Source: Bacillota bacterium (GTDB lineage Bacteria; Bacillota; Clostridia; Oscillospirales; Oscillospiraceae). From it: a DNA stretch of 9,991 nucleotides. The translations under genes and the position numbers were made by a program. This document shows positions 1 through 7,480 of the stretch, one piece after another (position 1 is the stretch's first letter; the number at the start of each line of letters is the position of its first letter). The stretch is taken from NCBI GenBank assembly GCA_023393155.1, contig JAEWML010000082.1, positions 1-9,991 of the forward strand, in the 5' to 3' direction. The notes beneath the pieces are model-generated. The model searched no databases and had not been told where the DNA came from. It worked only from the letters and a program-made list of their open reading frames with translations.

Positions 1-761
1 CCTTTTACCTGGAGGAGAACGAAGCTGGCTTTGCCCGGCTGGGAGAGGTGCGCATCGCTTTGGAGGAATTCAGGCGTACCCATTCCGGCTGCGGGACGCT
101 TTTGATGACGCTGGAATCTTTGAAGGAAGAGGACTGGGCCTATGGCTGGCAGAAATACTACAAGCCCCTAAGCATCGGGAACCGCCTGCTGGTGATTCCC
201 CAGTGGGAACAGGATACTGTGAATCCCGGGGACCGGGTTCCCCTCATTCTGGACCCCGGCCTTGCCTTCGGCACCGGGAGCCACGCCACCACCCGGCTGT
301 GCCTTGAGGCGTTGGAGCAGACGGTAAAGCCCGGCGATACCGTGCTGGATTTGGGCTGCGGCAGCGGCATCCTTTCCATCGCGGCACTGAAGCTGGGGGC
401 TGCCAGCGCCACGGCGGTGGACATCGACGAAAACTGCATTAACGTGGCCTATGAAAACGCGGCGCTCAACGGTGTGGGCCGGGACCGGTATACCGTCCTC
501 TCCGGCGACGTGCTGGGAGACGAGGACCTTGTTTCCTCCCTTGGCGGAAATTACGGCATTGTGACGGCCAACATCGTGGCGGATGTGATTTTGGGCCTTG
601 CACCCATGGCCCGTCGGTTTTTAAAGCCCCGGGGCCTGTTCCTGTGCTCCGGAATTATCGACGACCGGGCCACGGAGGTGGCGGACGGGCTGCGCCGCTG
701 CGGCTGGGCGATTCTGGAATCTCATGAAGAAGGCGGCTGGTTCGCCTTTGTCTGCCGCTGA
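1..761 (+). CDS. prmA: Ribosomal protein L11 methyltransferase PrmA, 5'-truncated by the window edge
   Basis: PrmA is a cytoplasmic S-adenosylmethionine-dependent enzyme that methylates amino groups of ribosomal protein L11. The reading frame is already open at base 3 (FYLEENEAGFARLGEVRIAL), so the real start lies upstream and the GTG at 48 is internal; 252 residues are visible, against roughly 300 for the family. The PrmA hallmark DPGLAFGTGSHATT is encoded at about 252-293, followed by SAM-binding motif I VLDLGCGSGILS (about 342-377) and the acidic ribose-binding strand VDIDENC (about 417-437). The motif TANIVAD (about 561-581) is the catalytic-region Asn motif of this family, and the C-terminus GGWFAFVCR is typical. 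It ends with TGA at 759-761, 9 bp before the transporter gene, suggesting co-transcription. The common downstream partner rsmE is absent here. The family call is very secure; only the N-terminus is missing. Confidence 0.96.
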   Translation, partial: FYLEENEAGFARLGEVRIALEEFRRTHSGCGTLLMTLESLKEEDWAYGWQKYYKPLSIGNRLLVIPQWEQDTVNPGDRVPLILDPGLAFGTGSHATTRLCLEALEQTVKPGDTVLDLGCGSGILSIAALKLGAASATAVDIDENCINVAYENAALNGVGRDRYTVLSGDVLGDEDLVSSLGGNYGIVTANIVADVILGLAPMARRFLKPRGLFLCSGIIDDRATEVADGLRRCGWAILESHEEGGWFAFVCR

Positions 762-770
762 GGGGGATGC

Positions 771-1766
771 ATGGAAAAACTGCAAAAGCTTGACCGGTTT
801 CTTTCGGATAAGATTCTCTGGTTTACCCTCGCCTCCCTGCTGCTGGGCATCTTTTTCTGCGAACCCTTCAGCGTGCTGGTTCCCGTTACGCCCATGATTT
901 TTGCGGCCATGACCTTTATTAACACGCTGGGATGCAGTTTTCGTCAGATCTGCCACGTGGCGACCCATCCCGTCCCCGTGTTGGTCATTCTGGCGCTGCT
1001 GCATCTGGTGGTTCCGGTTTTGTGCCTGGGGCTTTGCACTTCTCTGTTTCCGGACAATCCGCTGTTTACCACCGGGCTGGTGCTGAACTTTGTGCTGCCC
1101 ACCGGCGTGGTTTCCCTGATGTGGGTGACGATTGGCCGGGGCAATTTGCCCCTGTGCCTGTCGGCTTTGCTGCTGGACACGCTGCTCTCTCCTCTTATGG
1201 TCCCTCTGAGCATGAAGCTGTTGGTTGGCTCCATGGTGGTGATGGACGCCTCGGGGATGATGAAAAATCTTCTGTTCATGGTGGCGCTGCCCGTCACCCT
1301 TGCCCTGCTGTGCCACCGCATCCGGGGCGGGCAGGCCGCCGAGCATTGGAAGCCGCGCCTGTCTCCCTTTGCGAAGCTGCTGATGTTTCTTATCATCATC
1401 TCCAACGCCACGGGCGTGGCTCCGTTTTTAAAATCCGTCACCCCCACCCTGCTGGCGGTCATTGCGGTGCTGGTTGGGCTGTCCGTCTTTTCCTACTTTT
1501 TGGGCTGGTTTGTGTCTCATCGGCTGATGCGCCTGGACTTCCCCTCCGTGCAGACCGTGACGATCGTCACCGGCGTTCGAAACATCAGCGCCGGCGCGGT
1601 ACTGGCGGCCCAGTGCTTTCCTCCGGACGTGCTGTTTCCCGTGGCCTTTGCCCCAATTTTCACTCAGATTATGCTGGCCATGGTGGTAAAACTTTTGCGC
1701 AAAACCAAGGCCGGACAGGCGGATCAGGCGATCTGGGAGGCGGAATCGGAGTCCGTGCCCCAGTAA
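771..1766 (+). CDS. BASS/SBF-family (bile acid:Na+ symporter family) membrane transporter
   Basis: A 331-residue integral membrane protein with about ten hydrophobic segments (roughly residues 14-32, 36-53, 66-90, 98-118, 126-155, 163-182, 200-216, 224-248, 260-282 and 285-307) and a short charged C-terminal tail. The region TIVTGVRNISAGAVLAAQ (about 264-281) resembles the conserved broken-helix segment of the bile acid:sodium symporter (BASS/SBF) fold, and VLPTGVVSLMWVTIGRGN (about 108-125) resembles the matching crossover helix of the first repeat. Family members move organic anions with Na+, including bile acids, pantothenate and pyruvate-like acids; the substrate cannot be read from sequence. 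The ATG at 771 follows AGGGGG (761-766) with a short 4-base spacing. The gene directly follows prmA and is closed by a strong terminator, so the two probably form the end of one transcript. The alternative, an AEC-type auxin carrier, looks less likely given the GVRN motif. Confidence 0.8.
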   Translation: MEKLQKLDRFLSDKILWFTLASLLLGIFFCEPFSVLVPVTPMIFAAMTFINTLGCSFRQICHVATHPVPVLVILALLHLVVPVLCLGLCTSLFPDNPLFTTGLVLNFVLPTGVVSLMWVTIGRGNLPLCLSALLLDTLLSPLMVPLSMKLLVGSMVVMDASGMMKNLLFMVALPVTLALLCHRIRGGQAAEHWKPRLSPFAKLLMFLIIISNATGVAPFLKSVTPTLLAVIAVLVGLSVFSYFLGWFVSHRLMRLDFPSVQTVTIVTGVRNISAGAVLAAQCFPPDVLFPVAFAPIFTQIMLAMVVKLLRKTKAGQADQAIWEAESESVPQ

Positions 1767-1791
1767 AGCCCCTCTTCAAAATACGCCTGTT

Positions 1792-1830
1792 CCCCCAAAG
1801 CAGCCGAGCTGCTTTGGGGGATTTTTTCTT
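1792..1830 (+). terminator. Strong rho-independent terminator after the transporter gene
   Basis: A perfect 13-bp stem (CCCCCAAAGCAGC at 1792-1804 with its complement at 1808-1820) closes on a CGA loop and is followed by a T-tract, ATTTTTTCTT (1821-1830). It sits 26 bp after the transporter stop codon. It works in the + direction only: no T-run follows the stem on the other strand. It separates the prmA/transporter unit from the protease cluster, which therefore needs its own promoter. Confidence 0.93.
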
Positions 1831-1861
1831 TTCGGAGGGACACGTCCCAAGCAAAATCCCC

Positions 1862-1890
1862 TCATATGCGCGGCACCTCCTTCATACGCT
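1862..1890 (+). promoter_or_regulatory. Possible sporulation sigma-E-type promoter ahead of the small gene and protease cluster
   Basis: TCATATG (1862-1868) resembles the sigma-E -35 consensus (KMATATT), and 14 bases downstream CATACGCT (1883-1890) matches six of eight positions of the -10 consensus CATACAMT; spacing of 13-15 is normal for sigma-E. It lies just after a strong terminator and 84 bp before the small gene, where a promoter for the downstream cluster is expected. As I recall, csp genes of Clostridioides difficile belong to the sigma-E regulon, which would fit. The boxes are degenerate and the match was found by eye, so chance similarity is a real possibility. No convincing sigma-A promoter was seen in the same interval. 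Confidence 0.33.
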
Positions 1891-1974
1891 TGGAATATCA
1901 TAAATCAAGCGGGCGAAGATTGACGTGCACTTTGCAGTCAACGCCCCCGGCGTCGGATATGAGGAGGATGCGGT

Positions 1975-2223
1975 ATGCGAAAAAAGCCGACGACAAGACC
2001 GCCCAACATGGTCCCGCCCTACTGCCGGATTTTGCGGGGAACCGGCCCCGCCTCCATTCGCCAGCATGTGGGCTATCTTGTCTATATATGGACCGTCGAC
2101 GGGGACGGCTTTTGGATGTACCCCACGGAGGTGCGCGGCGGAATCCTGTTCGGCTACATATGGAAGTCGGCTCATTACGAATACGCCCAGCTGCGCGTCT
2201 CGCTGGTAGACTGTCTTTATTGA
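1975..2223 (+). CDS. Small aromatic-rich protein of unknown function upstream of the protease cluster
   Basis: An 82-residue protein that I do not recognise. The ATG at 1975 is preceded by GAGGAGG (1961-1967) with 7-base spacing, the best ribosome binding site in this interval, which is why this frame is chosen over the overlapping open frames. The N-terminus is basic and proline-rich (MRKKPTTRPP, then a PPYCRIL segment at 14-20). The rest looks beta-rich and very aromatic: GYLVYIWTVDGDGFWMYP (33-50) and GGILFGYIWKSAHYEY (55-70), with three Trp and eight Tyr overall. There is no signal peptide or clear membrane helix, although residues 54-63 are fairly hydrophobic. It lies after a terminator and 83 bp before the first protease gene, so it may share its transcript and could be a spore or partner protein; that is inference from position only. 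A small compact beta domain is plausible. Confidence 0.62.
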   Translation: MRKKPTTRPPNMVPPYCRILRGTGPASIRQHVGYLVYIWTVDGDGFWMYPTEVRGGILFGYIWKSAHYEYAQLRVSLVDCLY

Positions 2224-2234
2224 CGCGCCCCCGT

Positions 2235-2257
2235 GCCCCCGGACGGCGCGCGGGGGC
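2235..2257 (+). repeat. GC-rich inverted repeat in the spacer after the small gene
   Basis: GCCCCCG (2235-2241) pairs with CGGGGGC (2251-2257) around a 9-base loop, 11 bp after the stop of the small gene. Only a short TTTT (2266-2269) occurs, 8 bases downstream of the stem, so it is at best a weak terminator or attenuator. It may reduce readthrough from the small gene into the proteases or protect the upstream mRNA end. The overall GC-richness of the spacer makes a chance repeat possible. Confidence 0.35.
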
Positions 2258-2282
2258 TGGACGGCTTTTCCCGAAGTAAGTA

Positions 2283-2306
2283 AAAATCCATGCAAGGAGG
2301 GATTTT
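2283..2306 (+). promoter_or_regulatory. Ribosome binding site of the first protease gene enclosed in a short inverted repeat
   Basis: AAAATCC (2283-2289) and GGATTTT (2300-2306) are perfect 7-base complements around a 10-base loop. The AAGGAGG ribosome binding site (2294-2300) lies in the loop and its last base begins the 3' arm; the stem closes directly against the ATG at 2307. If the stem forms in mRNA it would mask the start region and could tune translation of the first protease. The stem is mostly A-U, so its stability would be low. Confidence 0.35.
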
Positions 2307-4034
2307 ATGCCCCCACCGCCGGTGCGCCTGGAAAAGCTGACCCGGTTTGAAGCCAATGAATTTACCGAAAGCGGCCTGCTGGAGGTCATCGTCAAATACA
2401 ACGGAGAGCTTTTAAGTATCGGCGCGCTGCTTGGCGCCGATATTGAACTGCTCAGCCCCGATTACGCCATTATCACCCTGCCGGTGGACCGACTGACGGA
2501 GCTTTACGGTTTTCCGCAGATTGAGTACATTGAACTGCCCAAGGTCCTCACCTTTATGCTGCGGGACAGTCTGGAAAGCGCCTGCGTCCCCCCAGTCTGG
2601 CGTCCCGACACCTTTGGACTGACGGGAACCGGGGTCATTGTGGGCATTATTGACTCCGGCATTGATTACTCCCATCCCGACTTCCGGAATCCCGACGGAA
2701 CCACCCGGATTCTCTATCTCTGGGACCAGACCCTGGTGGGGCTGCCCCCGGCGGGCTTTCGCAGCGGCGTGGAATACAGCAGTATCCAAATTGACGAGGC
2801 TTTGGCAAGCCCAATTCCTCTTGCCGTCGTTCCCTCCGTGGACACGGCGGGCCATGGGACGGCGGTGGCGGGTATCGCCGCCGGGAACGGGGCCTCCAGC
2901 GGCGGCACGGAAGCGGGCGTGGCCCCGGAGGCAAGCCTGATTGTGGTAAAGCTGGGGCACACGGGAAACGAGTCCTTTACCCGCACCACAGAAATCATGC
3001 GGGCGGTAAAATACCTGTCCGACAAGGCCTTGACGCTGAATATGCCCTTGAGCATCAACCTCAGTTACGGCACCAACAACGGCTCCCATACAGGCGATTC
3101 CCTGTTTGAGCGGTACATAAACTCCATGTGCGAGCGCTGGAAAACCGTCATGTCCGTGGCCACCGGGAACGAGGGCGGCGCGTCCCACCACTACTACGGA
3201 AAGCTTTTACCCAACGAGACTTCCACCATAGAATTTGCCGTCACCGGCCTTCCCCGGCGGCTTTATATGACCCTGTGGAAAAACTTTGCGGACACCGTTA
3301 CCTATGAGCTGATCAGCCCCAGCGGAAGGTCCACGGGAATTATCCAGTCCCTGCAAAGCGTTACCCAGGCGACGCTGGACGGCACGGAAATATCCATTAT
3401 CTACGCCCAGCCCAACCATTATACCGTCCAGCAGGAGGTCTACTTCCTCTTTTCCACGCTGGGAATGGGGGTGTCCCCCGGGGTGTGGAGGCTGATTGCC
3501 CAGGCGGGCGAGATTGTGGACGGAGAGTTCAACATCTGGCTCCCCACCGTGGAGGACGTAACCCGAAACACCGCCTTTCTCCGGGCCGACGTGAATCTCA
3601 CGCTGACCCTGCCCTCCACCGTGCAGAATGTGATTTCCGTTGGAGGATACAACTCCGCGCTGCGCATCGCCACCGTGTTTTCCGGACGGGGCGCCGCCGG
3701 CGAAAACGGGTTGCGCATTAAGCCCGACCTGGTGGCGCCCAGCGTCAGCATTCTCACCACCCGGGCCGGCGGCGGGTACGACGCCTATACCGGCACCAGC
3801 ATGGCCTCCCCCTTCGTGACGGGGGCGGCGGCCCTGATGATGGAGTGGGGCATTGTCCGGGGAAACGACCCGTTTTTATATGGCCAGCGGGTCAAGGCCT
3901 TTTTACGCAAAAGTGCCAACCGGCAGTTTTCAGCCGTGTTTCCCAGCAACCAGTGGGGCTATGGCGCGCTGAGTGTTTGCGAAGCCATGGGCGATTTGGT
4001 GGAATATACAAGGACGGGGGGCGCTTTTTCATGA
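2307..4034 (+). CDS. Csp-like S8 serine protease 1 (divergent member, full catalytic triad)
   Basis: A 575-residue subtilisin-family protease. The ATG at 2307 follows AAGGAGG (2294-2300) with 6-base spacing. The N-terminal prodomain (about 1-90) contains GLLEVIVKYNGELLS, as in clostridial Csp proteins, and there is no signal peptide. Catalytic residues are Asp116 (IVGIIDSGIDYSHPDF), His183 (AGHGTAVAGIAAG), oxyanion Asn288 (ATGNEG) and Ser498 (GTSMASPFVTGAAAL). The roughly 200 residues between Asn288 and Ser498 include a beta-rich insertion (VWRLIAQAGEIVDGEFNIWLP), matching the jellyroll position known in Csp proteases. Csp proteases cleave pro-SleC, the cortex hydrolase, during clostridial spore germination; that role is inferred here. 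It has only three Cys (93, 275, 558) and keeps the classical GTSMASP motif, unlike the next three genes. Its stop overlaps the next start by 4 bp (ATGA), so translation is probably coupled. It could instead serve another intracellular sporulation role. Confidence 0.92.
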   Translation: MPPPPVRLEKLTRFEANEFTESGLLEVIVKYNGELLSIGALLGADIELLSPDYAIITLPVDRLTELYGFPQIEYIELPKVLTFMLRDSLESACVPPVWRPDTFGLTGTGVIVGIIDSGIDYSHPDFRNPDGTTRILYLWDQTLVGLPPAGFRSGVEYSSIQIDEALASPIPLAVVPSVDTAGHGTAVAGIAAGNGASSGGTEAGVAPEASLIVVKLGHTGNESFTRTTEIMRAVKYLSDKALTLNMPLSINLSYGTNNGSHTGDSLFERYINSMCERWKTVMSVATGNEGGASHHYYGKLLPNETSTIEFAVTGLPRRLYMTLWKNFADTVTYELISPSGRSTGIIQSLQSVTQATLDGTEISIIYAQPNHYTVQQEVYFLFSTLGMGVSPGVWRLIAQAGEIVDGEFNIWLPTVEDVTRNTAFLRADVNLTLTLPSTVQNVISVGGYNSALRIATVFSGRGAAGENGLRIKPDLVAPSVSILTTRAGGGYDAYTGTSMASPFVTGAAALMMEWGIVRGNDPFLYGQRVKAFLRKSANRQFSAVFPSNQWGYGALSVCEAMGDLVEYTRTGGAFS

Positions 4035-5737
4035 ACGGGACGGAGCCCGCCCAGCAGCTCCCCGACTCTTCGGATACGGTGGCATTTGTTCTGCGGCAAA
4101 ACGCGTTTATTAATCAGCTTCTTCAAAACACCCCCGCTATTCACACCACGCAGCTTCTGGCCGGAAGATATCTGGTCTGCTACACGGACACAGTGACCTT
4201 CAACAGCCTCATCAGCCAGTTCGGCTCCAGCTTCATCAGCTACATCTCTCTGGTGCTGGGCCTTCTTGACAGCGCAAACCTGTCGGCGGCGGGTATCATT
4301 CAGGTTCAGCAGCAGCCCTACCTGGACCTGCGGGGGCAGGGCGTGCTGATGGGCTTTGTGGACACCGGCATCGACTATACCCAAAGCGTTTTTCGCTATC
4401 CGGACGGCACCAGCAAAATTCAGTTTCTCTACGACCAGACGGCGGACGGACCGCCGCCCGAAGGGTTTTTTATCGGCACAGAATACACCAACGCGCAGAT
4501 TAACGAGGCCCTGCGCACCGAAAATCCCTATGAACTGGTCCCGCAGCAGGACGAGAACGGCCACGGCACCTTTCTTGCCTCCGTGGCTGCGGGAACCTCG
4601 GTCGGTGACTTTATCGGGGCCGCGCCGGAATCGGACCTGATTGTGGTAAAGCTGCGCAAGGCAAGCCCTTTTTACCTCAACTGGTTTGCCGTGCCGTCGT
4701 GGCAGCAATACGCCTATGAGTCCACCGACATCATGATCGGCGTGGAGTACATCGTGAAAAAGGCCCGGGAGCTGGACCGTCCGGTGGTTATCTGCATCGG
4801 CCTTGGCACCACCTTCGGCGCACACGACGGGTTTACGATTTTCGAGGAATACCTCAGCAACATCGCAAACCTCCGGGGCGTGTGCGTGTGCACCGCCGCG
4901 GGAAACGAGAGTCAGGCCCGCCACCATATGCAGGGCATAATCTCGGAAACGGGCGCCAACCAAAACATTGACCTGAAGGTGGGCGAGGACGCGGGCAACG
5001 TTATCCTCGGCATCTGGAACACCATTGCTGACAAAACTTCTCTGTCCGTCCGCTCCCCCACGGGGGAGCTGGTGGGACGAATTCCATCCCGGCCCGGGGC
5101 CTTCAGCCGCTCTAATCTGATTTTGGAAAAATCCGCCGTTCAGGTGGAGTATTACTTTCCCTACGAGAGCACGGGAAGCCAGCTTTCTTCCGTCAACATT
5201 TATAACGCCACACCGGGCATCTGGACCATCACGCTTTACGGAGACATCATTCTTGACGGTACGTTCCACGCCTGGCTGCCCCTCACCGGCTTTGTCTCCC
5301 CCACGGTGGAGCTTTTGTCCGCCACACCCTACTATACCGTCACCTGCCCGTCCACTATGTTCGGCTCCATTAGCTGCGGCGCGTACAACAGCACCACCGG
5401 CAGCCTTTATTCCGACTCTTCCTGGGGCCCCACCCGGCTGGACAGGATGGCGCCGGACATCGTGGCCCCGGGGGTAAACGTGGGGGGCATTTTTCCCACG
5501 GGACCCGGCGCCATGAGCGGGACCAGCGTGGCCTCAGCCATCACGGCGGGAGCCTGCGCGCTGATGATGCAGTGGGGTATTGTGGGGCGAAACGACATAT
5601 CCCTGAGCACCTATCAGATTCGGGCCTATATCATTCGCGGCTGCAACCGCAGTCCCACCATGACCTATCCCAACACCCAGTGGGGTTACGGTTCCCTGAA
5701 CCTGATTCAGACCTTTAACCTTATGCGGGAGCTGTGA
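4031..5737 (+). CDS. Csp-like S8 serine protease 2 (first of three close paralogues)
   Basis: A 568-residue S8 protease. The frame is open from 3845, but that extension lies inside the end of the previous gene. The ATG at 4031 forms an ATGA overlap and gives an N-terminus that aligns without gaps to the next paralogue, so it is chosen; the ribosome binding site is only a G-run (4016-4021), consistent with translational coupling. The prodomain covers about 1-95 and has no signal peptide. Catalytic residues are Asp111 (VLMGFVDTGIDYTQ), His178 (ENGHGTFLASVAAG), oxyanion Asn292 (AAGNESQARHH) and Ser499 (MSGTSVASAITAGACAL). A beta-rich insertion (IWTITLYGDIILDGTFHAW) lies between Asn292 and Ser499, as in Csp proteases. 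It is cysteine-rich (50, 255, 285, 287, 439, 449, 509, 538). The usual Met and Pro of GTSMAxP are replaced (GTSVASA). A role in activating a germination enzyme is inferred from family and architecture; the substrate is not known. Confidence 0.92.
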   Translation: MNGTEPAQQLPDSSDTVAFVLRQNAFINQLLQNTPAIHTTQLLAGRYLVCYTDTVTFNSLISQFGSSFISYISLVLGLLDSANLSAAGIIQVQQQPYLDLRGQGVLMGFVDTGIDYTQSVFRYPDGTSKIQFLYDQTADGPPPEGFFIGTEYTNAQINEALRTENPYELVPQQDENGHGTFLASVAAGTSVGDFIGAAPESDLIVVKLRKASPFYLNWFAVPSWQQYAYESTDIMIGVEYIVKKARELDRPVVICIGLGTTFGAHDGFTIFEEYLSNIANLRGVCVCTAAGNESQARHHMQGIISETGANQNIDLKVGEDAGNVILGIWNTIADKTSLSVRSPTGELVGRIPSRPGAFSRSNLILEKSAVQVEYYFPYESTGSQLSSVNIYNATPGIWTITLYGDIILDGTFHAWLPLTGFVSPTVELLSATPYYTVTCPSTMFGSISCGAYNSTTGSLYSDSSWGPTRLDRMAPDIVAPGVNVGGIFPTGPGAMSGTSVASAITAGACALMMQWGIVGRNDISLSTYQIRAYIIRGCNRSPTMTYPNTQWGYGSLNLIQTFNLMREL

Positions 5738-5773
5738 CTCTCCTGCCATCACGCTTTGAAAGGAGGCCGTGCA

Positions 5774-7480
5774 ATGGCGGTCAATCCGTCTATGCAGCAA
5801 TTTCTTGATTCGCCGGACACGGTGGGCTTTGTAGTGCGGGGCAACGACAACCTGGACCGCCTGATTGCGGAAAATCCGGATATTATTGCCACCCAGACTT
5901 TGGCGGGGCGGTATGTGGTGTGCTACACCACCGTGGAAGCATATTCCCGGCTGCTGACTACGCTGGGCACCAGCTATGTCAGCTCCATCGCTTTAGTTCT
6001 GGGCCCTTTATGCGGACCGGGCCTGAAGGAGGCGGGAATTTGCTCCATTCGGCAGCAGCCCTATATGAGCCTGCACGGAAAGGGCGTGCTGATGGGCTTT
6101 GTAGACACCGGCATCGACTACACCCAAAGCGTTTTTCGCCGGGAGGACGGAAGCAGTAAAATCCATTTTCTTTACGACCAGTCCATCACCGGCACGCCGC
6201 CGCCGGGGTTTTTTATCGGCACCGAATACACAAACGAGCAGATCAATCGGGCGCTGGCGGCGGAAACTCCCTATGAAATCGTCCCCTCCCGGGACATCGC
6301 GGGCCACGGCACGTTTTTGGCCTCCGTGGCGGCCGGACAGCATCAAGAGGACTTTACCGGCGTGGCCCCGGAGACGGAGCTGATTGTGGTAAAGCTAAAA
6401 AAAGCCCGGCCATTTGGACTGGAGCTATTTGCCGTACCGGAGGAACAGGAAAATGCGTTTTCCTCCATTGCCGTGATGATCGGGGTGGAGTACATCGTGC
6501 AAAAGGCCCAAGAGCTGAAGCGGCCGGTGGTGATTTGCCTTGGCATCGGCACCAGCTTTGCCAGCCACGACGGCTTTTCCATTTTTGAGGAATACTTGAG
6601 CGGAATTGCGGCTCTGACGGGAGTATGCGTGTGCGCCGCCGTCGGAAACGAAAGTCAGGCCCGCGGCCATACGAGGGGAATTATCTCGTCCAAGGGCGAC
6701 TTCCGAAATATTGACGTAAAAGTGGTGAAACCGGAGTCAAATTTTTTTCTCACTGTCTGGAGTACCTTTTCCGACAAGCTATCCGTCTCCGTTACCTCCC
6801 CCACCGGGGAATACGTGCCCAGAAAGCCGTCCAAGGACGGCGTTGTTATCACTTCAAACGCGGTAATGGAGCACTCTCAGGTACGGGTGGCCAACTACTA
6901 CCCGCTGGAGGGCAGCGGCGGACAGCTAACCTCCATCCGGGTTTTGAACGCCACGCCGGGAGTCTGGACCATCACCATGCACGGAGACATCATTCTGGAC
7001 GGAACCTTTAACGCGTGGCTTCCCATCACGGGCTTTGTCACCCCCGGCGTTGAGTTTATGGATGCGGACCCTTATTACACGGTGACGGTACCCTCCACCG
7101 CCATGGGCGCCATCGGCTGCGGAGCCTATAACAGCATGAGCGGCTCCTTGTATCCCAACTCCTCCTGGGGTCCCACCCGGCATGATCAGGTTACCCCGGA
7201 CCTTGCCGCTCCCGGTGTAAATATCGAGGGCTTTTATCCCTCGGGGCGTGGGGTGATGAGCGGCACCAGCCCCGCCGCCGCCATCACTGCCGGAGCCTGC
7301 GCGCTGCTGATGCAGTGGGGGGTGGTGGAAGGCAACGACCCCACCATGAGTACCTGTCCCATCCGCGCCTATCTTATCCGGGGCTGCGACCGCACCCAGA
7401 CCTTGTCCTACCCCAATCCCCAGTGGGGCTACGGGACGCTGAACCTGCTGCAATCCTTTCAGCTTATGCGGGAAACTTAA
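5774..7480 (+). CDS. Csp-like S8 serine protease 3 (second close paralogue)
   Basis: A 568-residue S8 protease. The frame could begin at TTG 5756, but the ATG at 5774 has AAGGAGG (5760-5766) at 7-base spacing and gives the same length and residue numbering as the previous paralogue. The catalytic residues are at identical positions: Asp111 (VLMGFVDTGIDYTQ), His178 (IAGHGTFLASVAAG), oxyanion Asn292 (AVGNESQARGH) and Ser499 (MSGTSPAAAITAGACAL). The prodomain covers about 1-95 with the shared TLAGRYVVCY segment (42-51). A beta-rich insertion (VWTITMHGDIILDGTFNAW) sits before Ser499. Two departures stand out: the HH after GNESQAR is GH here, and a Pro directly follows the catalytic Ser. Ten Cys are present (50, 80, 90, 255, 285, 287, 449, 509, 528, 538). 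The 36-bp gap to the upstream gene shows no terminator, so the two are probably co-transcribed. It is likely active, though slightly more derived around the active site than its neighbours. Confidence 0.92.
   Translation: MAVNPSMQQFLDSPDTVGFVVRGNDNLDRLIAENPDIIATQTLAGRYVVCYTTVEAYSRLLTTLGTSYVSSIALVLGPLCGPGLKEAGICSIRQQPYMSLHGKGVLMGFVDTGIDYTQSVFRREDGSSKIHFLYDQSITGTPPPGFFIGTEYTNEQINRALAAETPYEIVPSRDIAGHGTFLASVAAGQHQEDFTGVAPETELIVVKLKKARPFGLELFAVPEEQENAFSSIAVMIGVEYIVQKAQELKRPVVICLGIGTSFASHDGFSIFEEYLSGIAALTGVCVCAAVGNESQARGHTRGIISSKGDFRNIDVKVVKPESNFFLTVWSTFSDKLSVSVTSPTGEYVPRKPSKDGVVITSNAVMEHSQVRVANYYPLEGSGGQLTSIRVLNATPGVWTITMHGDIILDGTFNAWLPITGFVTPGVEFMDADPYYTVTVPSTAMGAIGCGAYNSMSGSLYPNSSWGPTRHDQVTPDLAAPGVNIEGFYPSGRGVMSGTSPAAAITAGACALLMQWGVVEGNDPTMSTCPIRAYLIRGCDRTQTLSYPNPQWGYGTLNLLQSFQLMRET

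Noticed and set aside
621..1346. A 241-codon open frame on the minus strand across prmA and the transporter
   Set aside because: Very Gln/His/Arg-rich composition, no recognisable domain, and it overlaps two well-supported genes.
1774..1882. A perfect AAGGAGG on the minus strand (complement of 1876-1882) followed about 10 bases on by ATG
   Set aside because: The frame gives only 29 codons and runs through the terminator stem without recognisable content. The motif is probably chance.
932..1903. A 323-codon open frame on the + strand overlapping the transporter in another frame
   Set aside because: Gly/Arg/Pro-rich shadow translation that reads through the strong terminator; the 771-1766 frame encodes a coherent membrane protein.
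1866..2295. Longer open frames on both strands overlapping the small gene
   Set aside because: They lack good ribosome binding sites and have arginine/proline-rich, domain-free translations; the 1975 frame has GAGGAGG at proper spacing and a coherent aromatic pattern.
3845..4030. N-terminal extension of protease 2 from an upstream in-frame ATG at 3845
   Set aside because: It would overlap the end of protease 1 by 190 bases and has no counterpart in the paralogues; the ATGA start at 4031 gives matched length and alignment.
3959..5269. A 436-codon open frame on the minus strand inside protease 2
   Set aside because: It lies antisense to a protease with clear catalytic motifs, has a low-complexity composition typical of antisense GC-rich codons, and no ribosome binding site supports it.
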